The notes: a model not told the origin generated them from the sequence alone. A DNA stretch of 64,000 nt from Chersky-840 sp035604715 (GCA_963731665.1 CAVSWP010000008.1:806001-870000); one strand, 5' to 3'. Positions 25,912 through 33,225 are shown, counted from the stretch's first letter. Numbers and translations: made by a program.

Positions 25912-26021
25912 ATCCGCCGCGACGCGAATACTGCGCGGGTCGCCAATCGGCCCGGCTACCCGAATCCGGTGCGACCTGTCGGACACAGGGAAAACACTGG
26001 GTACGCATAGCCCCGAGTATC
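25902..26021 (-). repeat. Right inverted repeat of the IS30 element; island repeat copy 5
   Basis: This is the reverse complement of the left repeat. 25,919-25,973 differs from the left core at 4 of 55 positions, and homology continues to a hairpin-forming ACTCGGGG at the outer edge. It overlaps the last codons of the transposase (the CACCCCTTGA segment). Confidence 0.82.
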
Positions 26022-26043
26022 GGGCGGCTCCCAGCCGTTGTCG

Positions 26044-26514
26044 TTAGTGCGTCGTGCTGCACACCTGATCCAGTCGTTCCAGCGTCTTGGTCATGCCGGC
26101 GAGCCATGCATTGCCGTTGTCCACGGCTTCGCGGACACTGTCGGCGGAATCCGTGCAGTCGTAGGTTTCCGTCACCACCGTTGCGTCCGAGCTATCTGGA
26201 GTGAGGTCGAACCTCCAGCGAGATCCGTTCCTGAGGTGTTCCGGGTTTCCCGGTTCCCAGGCGATGGACCGGTCCGCATCAAACACGACGACGCGATTGT
26301 GCATTTCGTAGTCGCCCATCGCCGTGAAGTACATCTTTGTGACGAACACGTCCCCTACGCCAACGATGACCTTGTTCTTTGCACCCCGTCGCAGCATCCC
26401 TGAGCCATCGAACTCGGGGTGTCGGTCTGGGTCGGCCAGAAGTTTGAAGATGTCGGCGGCTGGGGCCTCGATTCGTCGGGACACCGACACGGGCTTGCAT
26501 TCGTCGTTTCCCAT
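26044..26514 (-). CDS. SRPBCC-fold protein (polyketide cyclase/START-like)
   Basis: This is 156 residues. The helix-grip fold is suggested by VSVSRRIEAPAADIFKLLAD at the start (the usual RRIxAPxxxIFxLLAD), EFDGSGMLRRGAKNKVIVGV, WEPGNPEHLRNGSRWRFDLT and a long C-terminal helix AVDNGNAWLAGMTKTLERLD. Members bind hydrophobic ligands or act as cyclases/dehydratases. The ligand is unknown. It lies between copies of the island repeat and is transcribed alone. Confidence 0.85.
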   Translation of the reverse strand: MGNDECKPVSVSRRIEAPAADIFKLLADPDRHPEFDGSGMLRRGAKNKVIVGVGDVFVTKMYFTAMGDYEMHNRVVVFDADRSIAWEPGNPEHLRNGSRWRFDLTPDSSDATVVTETYDCTDSADSVREAVDNGNAWLAGMTKTLERLDQVCSTTH

Positions 26515-27153
26515 CGTGCCTCTCCTAAGTCCGTTCCTGCCTCATGGGGCGTTCACCAAGGTAGCCGCCAAGGCCCCTGAGACTCAGGGGTCGACGATCT
26601 TCGATCCCTGACGCCGGTTCAGTGGCAATAGTCTTCCGTCCGATAAACGCTTGATGCTGCTTATCGCGAGCGGTGATGAAGGACGACACAAGCTGCTCGG
26701 CATTGCCAGATCCGGGGACCCAAGCGGGGTCGGGCGGGACGGGGATGAGGATGGGGTCGATAACACCCGGCTCAGGCTGGGCGACGCTGCGTCTACGAGT
26801 GGCGGGTCACTCCGAAGGTGACGGGTCATCTCCAACCTGTCCCATCCGCTATCGCTCAGCGACGCAAATACTGCGCGGGTCGCCGTCCGGCCCCGTTACC
26901 CGAATCCGGTGCAGTGCTCATGCCACGGACGGATACATGGGGTACTCGGGAACCCCGCCACGCGTGGCTCCGTCTATCGACGGCTCCATGCCAGATGCCG
27001 ATCGGCACCGGCACGTCCTGTACGGCGCCACAGAGATACCGAGACGTGGGATCACCCGGGGTTGTGCGTGGGTGCCAAAAATGTCATCCGTGAATGTCAT
27101 GTCTAGCTGGGTTTTGTCGTCAAGCCTTTGGGGGCAAGCCCGGCACTGCCTTG
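26515..27153. other. Gap without a convincing gene
   Basis: Open frames here have no protein-like composition. The gap holds island repeat copy 6 (listed separately). The remainder shows no motif, hairpin or promoter that I could support. Confidence 0.5.
26828..26957 (-). repeat. Island repeat, copy 6 (inverted relative to the 30.3 kb copy)
   Basis: On the minus strand it reads TACTCGGG-hairpin-like start, CATGTATCC, GTGGCATGAG, then CACCGGATTCGGGTAACGGG and GCGACCCGCGCAGTATTTGC, and finally CTGAGCGATAGCGGATGGGA. The last part is shared only with 30,386-30,420. Together the two copies form an inverted pair of about 130 bases enclosing 26.96-30.28 kb. Confidence 0.75.
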
Positions 27154-27353
27154 TCAGACGTTCAAGACGTCCCGTCGACAACACCTCTGCAGTTGATGAA
27201 GAACGTACAAGGCCAAGGCGTTGGCCTGTTCGGTGTTGCCCATGTCGATGTCGAACCCCGACGCCGAAAGTCGCTGTGCCATGGGGAGTCCTGGGCGGCG
27301 TCCAACATCTCCTTGGCCCTCTGGAGAGTCGGCTTAGCTGGCGAGTAAGTCAT
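27154..27353 (-). pseudogene. Probable frameshifted small gene
   Basis: The minus-strand frame from ATG 27353 reads plausibly for 25 residues (MTYSPAKPTLQRAKEMLDAA then QDSP) and then turns Arg/Ser/Pro-rich. Shifting by one base at about 27,278 restores a natural-looking sequence, MAQRLSASGFDIDMGNTEQA then NALALYVLHQLQRC, to a stop at 27,154. A single indel would join them into a protein of about 66 residues. The family is unknown. Either a real frameshift or a second short gene is possible. Confidence 0.3.
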
Positions 27354-27672
27354 GTAAGGGCACCCGAGCGAGGGACACGCGACAGAACCCCATCCACATT
27401 GGAAATGACCCGCCCAGAGCCGCGTGCCTCTGTTCCATCACCCACGGCGCACACTCCATCCCGCCAACATCCAGGAACCTACGTGTCCCCGGGGGATGAG
27501 TCCATCGGCCCCTCGGCTCGGTGCCGTGACGTGGTCAGCCCACCCCTCTCGGTCGGGATACCAGGACGACAATCCCCAACGTCGTCCTCTTGTTATCCCC
27601 ATGGCCGAGGCACGAAAGTGACGCTGTTGGTCAGGGACTTGTCCCCAAGACCAACAACAACGGGGAGTCCGA
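27354..27672. other. Gap with two hairpins, no gene
   Basis: AGGACGAC at 27,563-27,570 pairs with GTCGTCCT at 27,581-27,588, and the 3' side is followed by CTTGTT, so it could be a weak terminator. A second nested hairpin, TTGGTC(27,627)...GACCAA(27,654) enclosing GGGAC/GTCCC, ends 18 bases before the start of the next small gene and may act on its translation. Confidence 0.35.
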
Positions 27673-27807
27673 GTGCCGTACTTCGACCACCCTTTCTGGC
27701 CAAGGACAAGGGAGGAGTTCTACCAGCGTCGCCATGCGGAGTTGGAGCGGGCCAGGGAGTGGGTGTTGGGCAAGTTGCAGCACCCACATGAGGGGCTTGC
27801 CGTGTGA
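27673..27807 (+). CDS. 44-residue hypothetical protein
   Basis: From GTG 27673 the product begins VPYFDHPFWPRTREEFYQRR and continues HAELERAREWVLGKLQHPHE to a stop at 27807. The composition is natural and strongly helical, unlike the surrounding frames. A GGGGAG lies 7 bases upstream. It could be a complete micro-protein or the surviving end of a larger gene. No family is recognised. A perfect 8+8 hairpin (GCGACCTG 27,823-27,830 / CAGGTCGC 27,842-27,849) follows the stop and could terminate it. Confidence 0.4.
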   Translation: MPYFDHPFWPRTREEFYQRRHAELERAREWVLGKLQHPHEGLAV

Positions 27808-27881
27808 GGGTGTTGTCCCCGAGCGACCTGTTGCCCCCCATCAGGTCGCTGGGATGACACCCCTGGCGAGGACAGGTGACG

Positions 27882-28247
27882 ATGGCTGGCAGGCTCCAAG
27901 TGTCTCGGCTCCCGGGATTACTCGACCGTTACCGCAAGTGGGACATCGTGCTCGATGGCGATGTGGCCGGTTCCGTCGCCAACGGCCAGACCTGCGAGGT
28001 GCTGGTCGCTTGTGGCACCCATTCCTTGCGTGTTGGACACCGGTGGTGGGCCAGCCCGACGCGGTCGTTCACCGTCATGGATGCGAAGACGGTCGAGTTC
28101 GTCTGCCGCCCTCGGCCTCATCCAATGATTTGGATTCCTTATGGGGTGGCCTCGCTGTACCGGAACGACCCCTTCATCGTTCTGGAGCGCATGCCCGCGA
28201 GAAGGTCAAGATCGAGGGGCTCGTTCTCCCTCACGACTCAGCCCTGA
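27882..28247 (+). CDS. PEGA-like beta-domain protein with C-terminal hydrophobic segment
   Basis: This is 121 residues from ATG 27882. The core WDIVLDGDVAGSVANGQTCE then VLVACGTHSLRVGHRWWASP resembles a small PEGA-type beta-sandwich (description of a loop, an exposed GxHxL strand, then a basic strand). A short hydrophobic IWIPYGVASLY follows. It has a clear paralogue at 35,563-35,868 (EVDGERVGSVEMNDTIEIPI, EAGRHTLQVRNGRNSSRTLT). The pair suggests a small family in this genome. The function is unknown. Confidence 0.6.
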   Translation: MAGRLQVSRLPGLLDRYRKWDIVLDGDVAGSVANGQTCEVLVACGTHSLRVGHRWWASPTRSFTVMDAKTVEFVCRPRPHPMIWIPYGVASLYRNDPFIVLERMPARRSRSRGSFSLTTQP

Positions 28248-28312
28248 TCAGGTTCTAGATCGGCTTCGCATCGAGCTTTAGACCCGCCTGGATTATCGGC
28301 GGCTGCTCCGCC

Positions 28313-28783
28313 CTACGATTGGTTCGGCCTCGGTTCACTGATGGTCACCGTGCCCTGGGCAGCTCCCACGAGGCGGTCGCCATTCGTGGCGTCGATTCGG
28401 ACGACGGCTGTCCGTTTCGTCAGTGAGATGACCTCTGAGCGCGCGCGCAGCACGCCGTCGCGGATAGGGGCCAAGAAGTTCACCTTTAGCTCTGTCGTGG
28501 CCGCCCAGGCGCCGCGTGGGATGAGCGGATAGAGCACAGCTCCGAGGACGTGGTCCATGAGGGCAGCCAGCACCCCTCCATGGGCAGAACCGAACGGGTT
28601 GAGCAGTTCGGGACGAATCTCAAGCTCGGCGGTCATCGTGCCCGGTCCGACCTCGGTGACATGGATGCCCAGAAACTCGGGGATTCCAGTCAAGGGCATG
28701 CTCGACACCATGGCCTCTGCCACTGCAGGGTCGTAGGTGTCGAAGGATGGTCGAGGGCTCGGTGAGCCGATGGGGTTGGGCAC
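28313..28783 (-). CDS. PaaI-type hotdog thioesterase
   Basis: This is 156 residues. The hotdog-fold signature NPFGSAHGGVLAALMDHVLG lies near residue 62, with the HGG and catalytic Asp of the PaaI family, followed by TTELKVNFLAPIRDGVLRAR and GAAQGTVTIS. Such enzymes hydrolyse aromatic or aliphatic acyl-CoA thioesters, often to rescue stalled phenylacetate or fatty-acid intermediates. No catabolic genes are adjacent, so the substrate is open. Confidence 0.9.
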   Translation of the reverse strand: MPNPIGSPSPRPSFDTYDPAVAEAMVSSMPLTGIPEFLGIHVTEVGPGTMTAELEIRPELLNPFGSAHGGVLAALMDHVLGAVLYPLIPRGAWAATTELKVNFLAPIRDGVLRARSEVISLTKRTAVVRIDATNGDRLVGAAQGTVTISEPRPNQS

Positions 28784-28822
28784 AGGCTCTTTCTACTCAG
28801 CGCCGATAGGAAAGAACAAGGA

Positions 28823-29476
28823 CTACCCGCCCTCCGGGCCCTCCTCTTCGTCGAGTCCCGTCGACCACTGCCGTACACAGTGTTCGCAGATAGCCGCATC
28901 GGTGCCCGAAAAGAGTTGACCGGTATCAGGTGGTTGGCGACCGCAAAACGAACATCCGACGACAACACCTGCCCTCCTCGTCCCAACGGCCCACGACCGC
29001 CTACGACCCCGGTGCTCGGACGAGTGAACGTAGGGAATAGGCTGATTGTGCAGAAGAGCCAGCACCATCTCTCGTGTCTCTTCCAGTCCCGCCCCCAAAC
29101 TCACGAGCACCTGGGACCCGACACCTTCACCCTCGCTCAGGAGACCGAGGAGCAAGTGCTCGGCGCCGATGTAGTTGTGGCCGAGTTGGAGAGACTCACG
29201 CATCGAGAGTTCAAGAACTTTCTTTGCCCTTGGGGTGAACGGAGGCGAACCCGTCGGAGCTGCTCCGAACACGCCAATGATCTCGTCCACCTTCTCCCGC
29301 ACAGCGTCCAGCGAGATGTCCATTTGGGCGAGGGCCTGGGCGGCAAGGCCTTCACGTTCCTGGATGAGTCCGAGGAGGATGTGCTCGGTCCCTATGAACT
29401 GATGGTTCAGGAGACGCGCCTCTTCCTGGGCCAGCACCAGGACCCGACGGGAACGGTCAGTGAAACGCTCGAACAT
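28823..29476 (-). CDS. Clp-N domain fused to a ClpX-type zinc finger, no ATPase
   Basis: This is 217 residues. Residues about 1-145 are a double Clp-N repeat as in ClpC: MFERFTDRSRRVLVLAQEEA, FIGTEHILLGLIQEREGLAA, then FTPRAKKVLELSMRESLQLG and YIGAEHLLLGLLSEGEGVGS. Residues about 175-205 are a C4 zinc finger like the ClpX N-domain, CSFCGRQPPDTGQLFSG followed by ICEHC. No AAA+ module follows; the frame ends 13 residues later. Both parts are substrate/adaptor-docking domains, so the protein could be an adaptor or decoy for Clp proteases. The combination is unusual. Confidence 0.88.
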   Translation of the reverse strand: MFERFTDRSRRVLVLAQEEARLLNHQFIGTEHILLGLIQEREGLAAQALAQMDISLDAVREKVDEIIGVFGAAPTGSPPFTPRAKKVLELSMRESLQLGHNYIGAEHLLLGLLSEGEGVGSQVLVSLGAGLEETREMVLALLHNQPIPYVHSSEHRGRRRSWAVGTRRAGVVVGCSFCGRQPPDTGQLFSGTDAAICEHCVRQWSTGLDEEEGPEGG

Positions 29477-29550
29477 TGGCCATAGGTTCCCACTCTTGTG
29501 GGGTCATCGCCATCGGTCACTGGAGAGGCCTGATGTGAGGGACGCGCGCA

Positions 29551-29676
29551 GTTGACTTTGGGGTTGACGTTGACTTCCCCTTTTCCCTTTGGTTCCCGGC
29601 AGGGGTCTGAGGGAGGGCCCACGCGACGAACCCGAGCACGCGGCCCAGGGCTCGTCACCCTTTACCCTTTGGTCCC
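29551..29676 (+). promoter_or_regulatory. Repeat-rich upstream region of the 29.7 kb gene
   Basis: GTTGAC occurs three times (29,551, 29,563, 29,569), and a CCCTTT(T/A)CCCTTTGGT(T)CCC segment occurs at about 29,578-29,597 and 29,658-29,676. Both direct repeats lie between the divergent Clp-N gene and the membrane protein starting at 29,696. They could be regulator sites or promoter elements; no consensus promoter can be fixed. Confidence 0.35.
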
Positions 29677-29695
29677 ATTGGGGTCCTCAGGTGTC

Positions 29696-30274
29696 ATGCA
29701 TGGTGCCGAGGATGTCGCGTCTCGACGTGCTTCGATCGAAGAAGCGATGAGAAGGCACGAGTCCAGGCAATGGTGGGTTCGTCCTCTATTGACACTCGCC
29801 GTTCTCGCTGGCTTGGCTGCCATTATTGCAGGAGCCCTATGGCTTGCAGATAGCGAAAGCGCGCAGACAAGCCCTGCCGCTGGCGACCGAGGCGGGGGAA
29901 TCCTCCAACTCACCGTGCGGGCTCTTGACCGAAGCGTCCCCCCGGGTGGCCGAATCGTCAGGCACCGATACACGGAGCTCAGGCGCATAGCTTGCCCACG
30001 GATCTATTTCTTTGGACAGAACTACACGGCTGTCCTCGCCAATGTCGTGTTCACGGCCCCAGCTACTGAATCTAGCCAGTCGATCGACCTCTACCTGAGT
30101 CAGCACCATTGGATTGGAACCGGATCGAACGCGTGGGAGTATGACTTCAACTACTCCCTTGATGGACGACGCACAGATCGATCTCTCCTTCCACCGGGTA
30201 GCGCTGAACAGAGTACGTCGACGTGGGAGTTCAATGCGAATGCACCTTCGTTCAGCAGCTGGGGAGAAAACTGA
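29696..30274 (+). CDS. Single-pass membrane-anchored hypothetical protein
   Basis: This is 192 residues from ATG 29696. A cytoplasmic basic segment (ASIEEAMRRHESRQWWVRP) is followed by one membrane helix, LLTLAVLAGLAAIIAGALWL, and an extracellular part of about 140 residues with IYFFGQNYTAVLANVVFTAP and WIGTGSNAWEYDFNYSLDGR. The family is not recognised. It is a type II membrane topology by the positive-inside rule. Its 3' end is followed by island repeat copy 7. Confidence 0.6.
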   Translation: MHGAEDVASRRASIEEAMRRHESRQWWVRPLLTLAVLAGLAAIIAGALWLADSESAQTSPAAGDRGGGILQLTVRALDRSVPPGGRIVRHRYTELRRIACPRIYFFGQNYTAVLANVVFTAPATESSQSIDLYLSQHHWIGTGSNAWEYDFNYSLDGRRTDRSLLPPGSAEQSTSTWEFNANAPSFSSWGEN

Positions 30275-30282
30275 GGGAGCGC

Positions 30283-30420
30283 ATACTCGGGGGTACCGAG
30301 CCCCCTTGTATCCACCTGTGGCAGGAGGTTTGCACCGGATTCGGGTAACCGGGGCGATTAGCGACCCGCGCAGTATTCGCGTCGCGCTGAGCGATAGCGG
30401 GTGGGTTAGGTCGGAGACGA
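30283..30420 (+). repeat. Island repeat, copy 7 (longest copy)
   Basis: This is the most complete member. CATACTCGGGGGTACCGAGC forms a short hairpin (CTCGG/CCGAG), followed by TTGTATCCACCTGTGGC. Next comes the 55-base core at 30,331-30,385, identical to the left end of the IS30 element, then CTGAGCGATAGCGGGTGGG shared with copy 6. It lies in the gap between two membrane-protein genes. Confidence 0.8.
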
Positions 30421-30545
30421 GTTCGCCAGCTTCGGAGTGACTCGGCACTGGTAGAGGGAGCGTCACCCGCCCGAGTCCGCAGGAGGTGATCTCGCCTGGT
30501 AAGCGCGCGGTCAGTCGGAACCCTCGTTGTATTCCAAGTAATCTT

Positions 30546-31034
30546 GTGGAGGTGAAGCCGACCTCGGTGAGCTTGGCGAAAATCCTGGTCGGTTTGGGCT
30601 TCATTCTGGTGGGTGTCGGTCCCATACCGCTCTTCATCGGGCTCGATTCGGTGTCTCCCCGTAGCGAGAACTTCTACTGGATCGTGACGGCGTTCGGCTA
30701 CGGGTTATTGGGCGTGGCATCGTGGGTGTGGCTGAACAACTTGTTCAAGACTGAGAACGGCCATCCTGGGATGCGGCTTGTCCTCAGGTTGGTTGCTGTG
30801 GCCTGTCTTGTACTGGGGGTTGCCTACGTGGGGCTCTTCAACGAACTGATCGAGATACACCGACGCTTCTCGCACCAGGGACTGCGGCGGCAGGAAGTGA
30901 GTTACGCGTTGTCGATGATCGGGTTCTGCCTGGCCGCATTGGGATTCTGGATTGCCGGACGTGTTCTGGGCTCCACGACGGGTTCTCAGCACGCAAGCAG
31001 CAAGCCGACCCCATTGACGACAACGGGTTCGTGA
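30546..31034 (+). CDS. Four-helix membrane protein
   Basis: This is 162 residues from GTG 30546; the frame is open to 30486 but the first 20 residues there look non-coding, and the start is uncertain (GTG 30552 also possible). The four hydrophobic stretches are SLAKILVGLGFILVGVGPIP, WIVTAFGYGLLGVASWVWLN, VLRLVAVACLVLGVAYVGLF and YALSMIGFCLAALGFWIAGR. The family is not recognised. It is followed by another small membrane protein on the same strand. Confidence 0.6.
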   Translation: MEVKPTSVSLAKILVGLGFILVGVGPIPLFIGLDSVSPRSENFYWIVTAFGYGLLGVASWVWLNNLFKTENGHPGMRLVLRLVAVACLVLGVAYVGLFNELIEIHRRFSHQGLRRQEVSYALSMIGFCLAALGFWIAGRVLGSTTGSQHASSKPTPLTTTGS

Positions 31035-31101
31035 GGATCTAGGTCGTGGGGGCGATGCCTTCCGCCCGGCGATTCGTTAGGACTCAATCCCATTCCGGTA
31101 C

Positions 31102-31440
31102 GTGGCGGTATCGACTGAAAGTACGGGATTGGTGTTGAGAAGGGACGAACAACCCCGGCGCCGGAACCGCATACAAGCCGTCACCGGTTTCCTATCGGCA
31201 TTGAGCGGTGTCATGGCGCTCGCTGGGTTTGTCACGTTCGGGTTGGGTGCTAGCGACAACTCGACATGTGTCGCGAACCATCAGCGGTTCGGCGCAGGTG
31301 CGGACACGATGTGCCCGGCCACTCAAACAACCATAGGCCTGGTGCTCCTCGGGGGTGCCCTGGTAGCGGTTCTGGCCGTCGTAGTCCTCTGCCTCGTTTG
31401 TCGCACCATAAAGCAGCAAGCAAGAGGGCGGGCCGAGTAG
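31102..31440 (+). CDS. Small two-helix membrane protein
   Basis: This is 112 residues from GTG 31102. The helices are FLSALSGVMALAGFVTFGLG and TTIGLVLLGGALVAVLAVVV, separated by an extracytoplasmic loop with two cysteines (STCVANHQRFGAGADTMCP) that could form a disulfide. Basic flanks place both termini in the cytoplasm. The function is unknown. Confidence 0.55.
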   Translation: MAVSTESTGLVLRRDEQPRRRNRIQAVTGFLSALSGVMALAGFVTFGLGASDNSTCVANHQRFGAGADTMCPATQTTIGLVLLGGALVAVLAVVVLCLVCRTIKQQARGRAE

Positions 31441-31716
31441 CGCCTTACTCAGGGATCCGTACGCGTTGTGTATCAATCCGGGCCGAGCAGGACGTGCCGC
31501 TACAGCTCGAATGGCGTCGGGCACACGACCGTCTGGAATCACCCCCGCACGATTCCAGTCCCATAGTCGCTCAGCTATCACGCTCGGAGCTTAGAAGTTC
31601 GGCAAGACTGTCAGCCATGGCGTTCGGTCAACAGTCAGGCCCACCGGCCTCGACAAGCCAGGTGAAGGAGCGTTTGGGTCTCCTCAAGAACGCGGGTTAC
31701 GCCGACTTCCGCGCAG
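31441..31716. repeat. Gap with island repeat copy 8 (31,445-31,499)
   Basis: TTACTCAGGGATCCGTACGC, then GTGTATCAATCCGGGCCGAG and GACGTGCCG follow the order of the other copies. The rest of the gap shows no gene. Confidence 0.5.
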
Positions 31717-31983
31717 CTACTTCTTGAGTATGACGTTGTGAACTTCTCTCACCACGTCGATCTCTACACCGGGGACATTCGGCTTCACATTGTTGTCGAA
31801 CCAGTTCTGGAAGTCGTCCCGGCTCTCCCATACCTCAGAGACGTGAAACACGCCGTCTCCCATGAAGGCCACGTGGGCGACGAATCCCGGCGCGGCCAGA
31901 ACGAGGGGCGTGAGCTGCTCTGACACCTTGTCGTACATGTCCGTCGTCATTCCTGAAGCAGATAACCTCACCAGTACCGACAT
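31717..31983 (-). CDS. Antibiotic biosynthesis monooxygenase (ABM)-like protein
   Basis: This is 88 residues, a typical single ferredoxin-like ABM domain: VLVRLSASGMTTDMYDKVSE, then APGFVAHVAFMGDGVFHVSE and VWESRDDFQNWFDNNVKPNV. Such small dimeric proteins include cofactor-less quinone-forming monooxygenases and heme-degrading enzymes. No catalytic residue is diagnostic. It is a single gene between two copies of the island repeat. Confidence 0.85.
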   Translation of the reverse strand: MSVLVRLSASGMTTDMYDKVSEQLTPLVLAAPGFVAHVAFMGDGVFHVSEVWESRDDFQNWFDNNVKPNVPGVEIDVVREVHNVILKK

Positions 31984-32066
31984 CTTCGCTCCCCTTGGGT
32001 TCGTGTTTCGTGTGCTGTGAACAGCACCCTACTTACATCTCCCTCCTCGCGCGCCGGGCCCTTGTC

Positions 32067-32117
32067 TGCGTGCGGCTTTGCTCGCGTGGATATATAGGGG
32101 CTCGGGATCCCCGAGTA
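32067..32117 (-). repeat. Island repeat, copy 9
   Basis: Read on the minus strand it is TACTCGGGGATCCCGAGCCC, then a TATATATCCACGCGAGC middle and GCCGCACGC. The first 20 bases align with copy 7 (TACTCGGGGGTACCGAGCCC) with two differences. It lies in the 333-base gap between the ABM gene and the IPT/TIG gene, where no protein gene is visible. Confidence 0.6.
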
Positions 32118-32283
32118 CCCGGCTCTCCTCGGCCCGGGGTTGCTGTGAACGGGGACGTTCGGGATCGACAGCGTATGACTATCCGCTCTCCGGATCCTGA
32201 TGTCCGGCTCCGGGCGCCCTGATGGTTGCGTGACCCGCCCCCTGGTCGCCCCACGGGACATGCCCCGCTACCACACGAGGGCC

Positions 32284-32300
32284 GGCCGGGAACCCCGGCC
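32284..32300 (-). terminator. GC-rich hairpin after the IPT/TIG gene
   Basis: GGCCGGG at 32,284-32,290 and CCCCGGCC at 32,293-32,300 form a very stable stem with a 2-3 base loop, 16 bases downstream of the IPT/TIG stop. No T-run follows, which is common for actinobacterial terminators. Confidence 0.5.
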
Positions 32301-32316
32301 CGCCCTCCGTGCTTCC

Positions 32317-33225
32317 CTACGACGAGTAGGAGCTCAAGTAATAGAAGCTGTCGACGGGAGCGTTCGTGGAACTAACCCCTGCGCCGGTCGTCACCGTGAC
32401 GTCGACCGTGCCTGTGTCGGCTGGGGCGACGGCGTCGATGGTGTTGTCGTTGACCACCGTGAACGACCTCGCTCCGACACCGCCGAAGTCAACAGCACTG
32501 GCAGCTTGGCCCAAGTACTTGAAGCCGAACCCGGTGATGGTCACCGACTGCCCTCCAAGGGTGAGGCCGAAGTCCGGGGCCACCGAGGTGACCTCGGGAA
32601 GTCCCGACACGAATGTGTAGTCGTCGGCGCCGTTCTCGTCGACGGGCGACGTGCCGCTCGGAGTCGTCACCGTGACCTGGACAGTGGTCTTCGATGGCTC
32701 GGCTGGAGCGATGGCGGTGACGGCCTGGTCGGAATCCACTTGGAAGCTGGTGGCCGCCACGGAGCCGAACTCCACGGCGGTAGCCCCGGTGAAGCCGGCA
32801 CCGTTGACCTGTACCCGGTTGCCGCCGGCGGACGGCCCTCGACCTGGCGTGACGTGCTGGATGGTCGGAATCTCCTCGTAGGTGAACCCATTTCTGAGCG
32901 TGGTGGTCTGGCCGTGGATCGTCACCGAGATGGACACTGCGCCGGCTGCACTGGCGGGCGCGATGGCGTGGAACTCGTGTGAGCTGTGAGGGATGACGTC
33001 TGTCGCCTCCGTCGAGCCGAAGTACACGTCTCCGTTTGAGACGCCTTGAAGATTCTTGCCCCTGATGAGGACATTCGTACCTCCGCCCACCGGCCCCACA
33101 TCGGGCTTCGCCGATTTGATCGTTGGTGCGCTCGAACCACGCGCCACCGCCACACCGGCCACACTCGCCGTCGCCAGGCTCGCGCCAAGCGTCAGTGCGA
33201 CTGCAATGAACTTGAGACGCCTCAT
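32317..33225 (-). CDS. Secreted protein with three IPT/TIG domains
   Basis: This is 302 residues. A signal peptide (MRRLKFIAVALTLGASLATA, then SVAGVAVA) is followed by three consecutive IPT/TIG immunoglobulin-like repeats. They start about residues 34 (PTIKSAKPDVGPVGGGTNVL), 120 (PTIQHVTPGRGPSAGGNRVQ) and 212 (PEVTSVAPDFGLTLGGQSVT); each has the G-G-x-x-V-x-I-x-G strand and ends with a VxVTT strand. It ends a few residues after the third repeat. It is likely a cell-surface or extracellular matrix component, with no anchor visible. A GC hairpin follows the stop. Confidence 0.92.
   Translation of the reverse strand: MRRLKFIAVALTLGASLATASVAGVAVARGSSAPTIKSAKPDVGPVGGGTNVLIRGKNLQGVSNGDVYFGSTEATDVIPHSSHEFHAIAPASAAGAVSISVTIHGQTTTLRNGFTYEEIPTIQHVTPGRGPSAGGNRVQVNGAGFTGATAVEFGSVAATSFQVDSDQAVTAIAPAEPSKTTVQVTVTTPSGTSPVDENGADDYTFVSGLPEVTSVAPDFGLTLGGQSVTITGFGFKYLGQAASAVDFGGVGARSFTVVNDNTIDAVAPADTGTVDVTVTTGAGVSSTNAPVDSFYYLSSYSS

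Larger units (their letters stand above)
24508..26021 (+). mobile_element. IS30-family insertion sequence with about 120 bp inverted repeats
   Basis: One transposase gene is bracketed by long inverted repeats, left 24,508-24,631 and right 25,902-26,021. Within them a 55-base stretch (24,555-24,609 against 25,919-25,973) differs at only 4 positions. The repeats extend inward to a shared TCAAGGGGTG and outward to TCGGGGCTATGCGT. IS30 elements normally have 20-30 bp ends, so these are unusually long. The left 55-mer is identical to 30,331-30,385 outside the element, so the outer part belongs to the island repeat family. No target duplication was visible, and the exact IS termini are uncertain. 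Confidence 0.8.

Noticed and set aside
26673..27791. A 372-codon plus-strand open frame in the island
   Set aside because: Arg/Ser/Pro-rich with no domain pattern; it runs through an island repeat copy and a small gene with better composition.
22162..32117. Interpretation of the island repeats as integron attC sites
   Set aside because: The conserved GTTRRRY and RYYYAAC core boxes are missing, orientations are mixed and no integron-type integrase is in the window.
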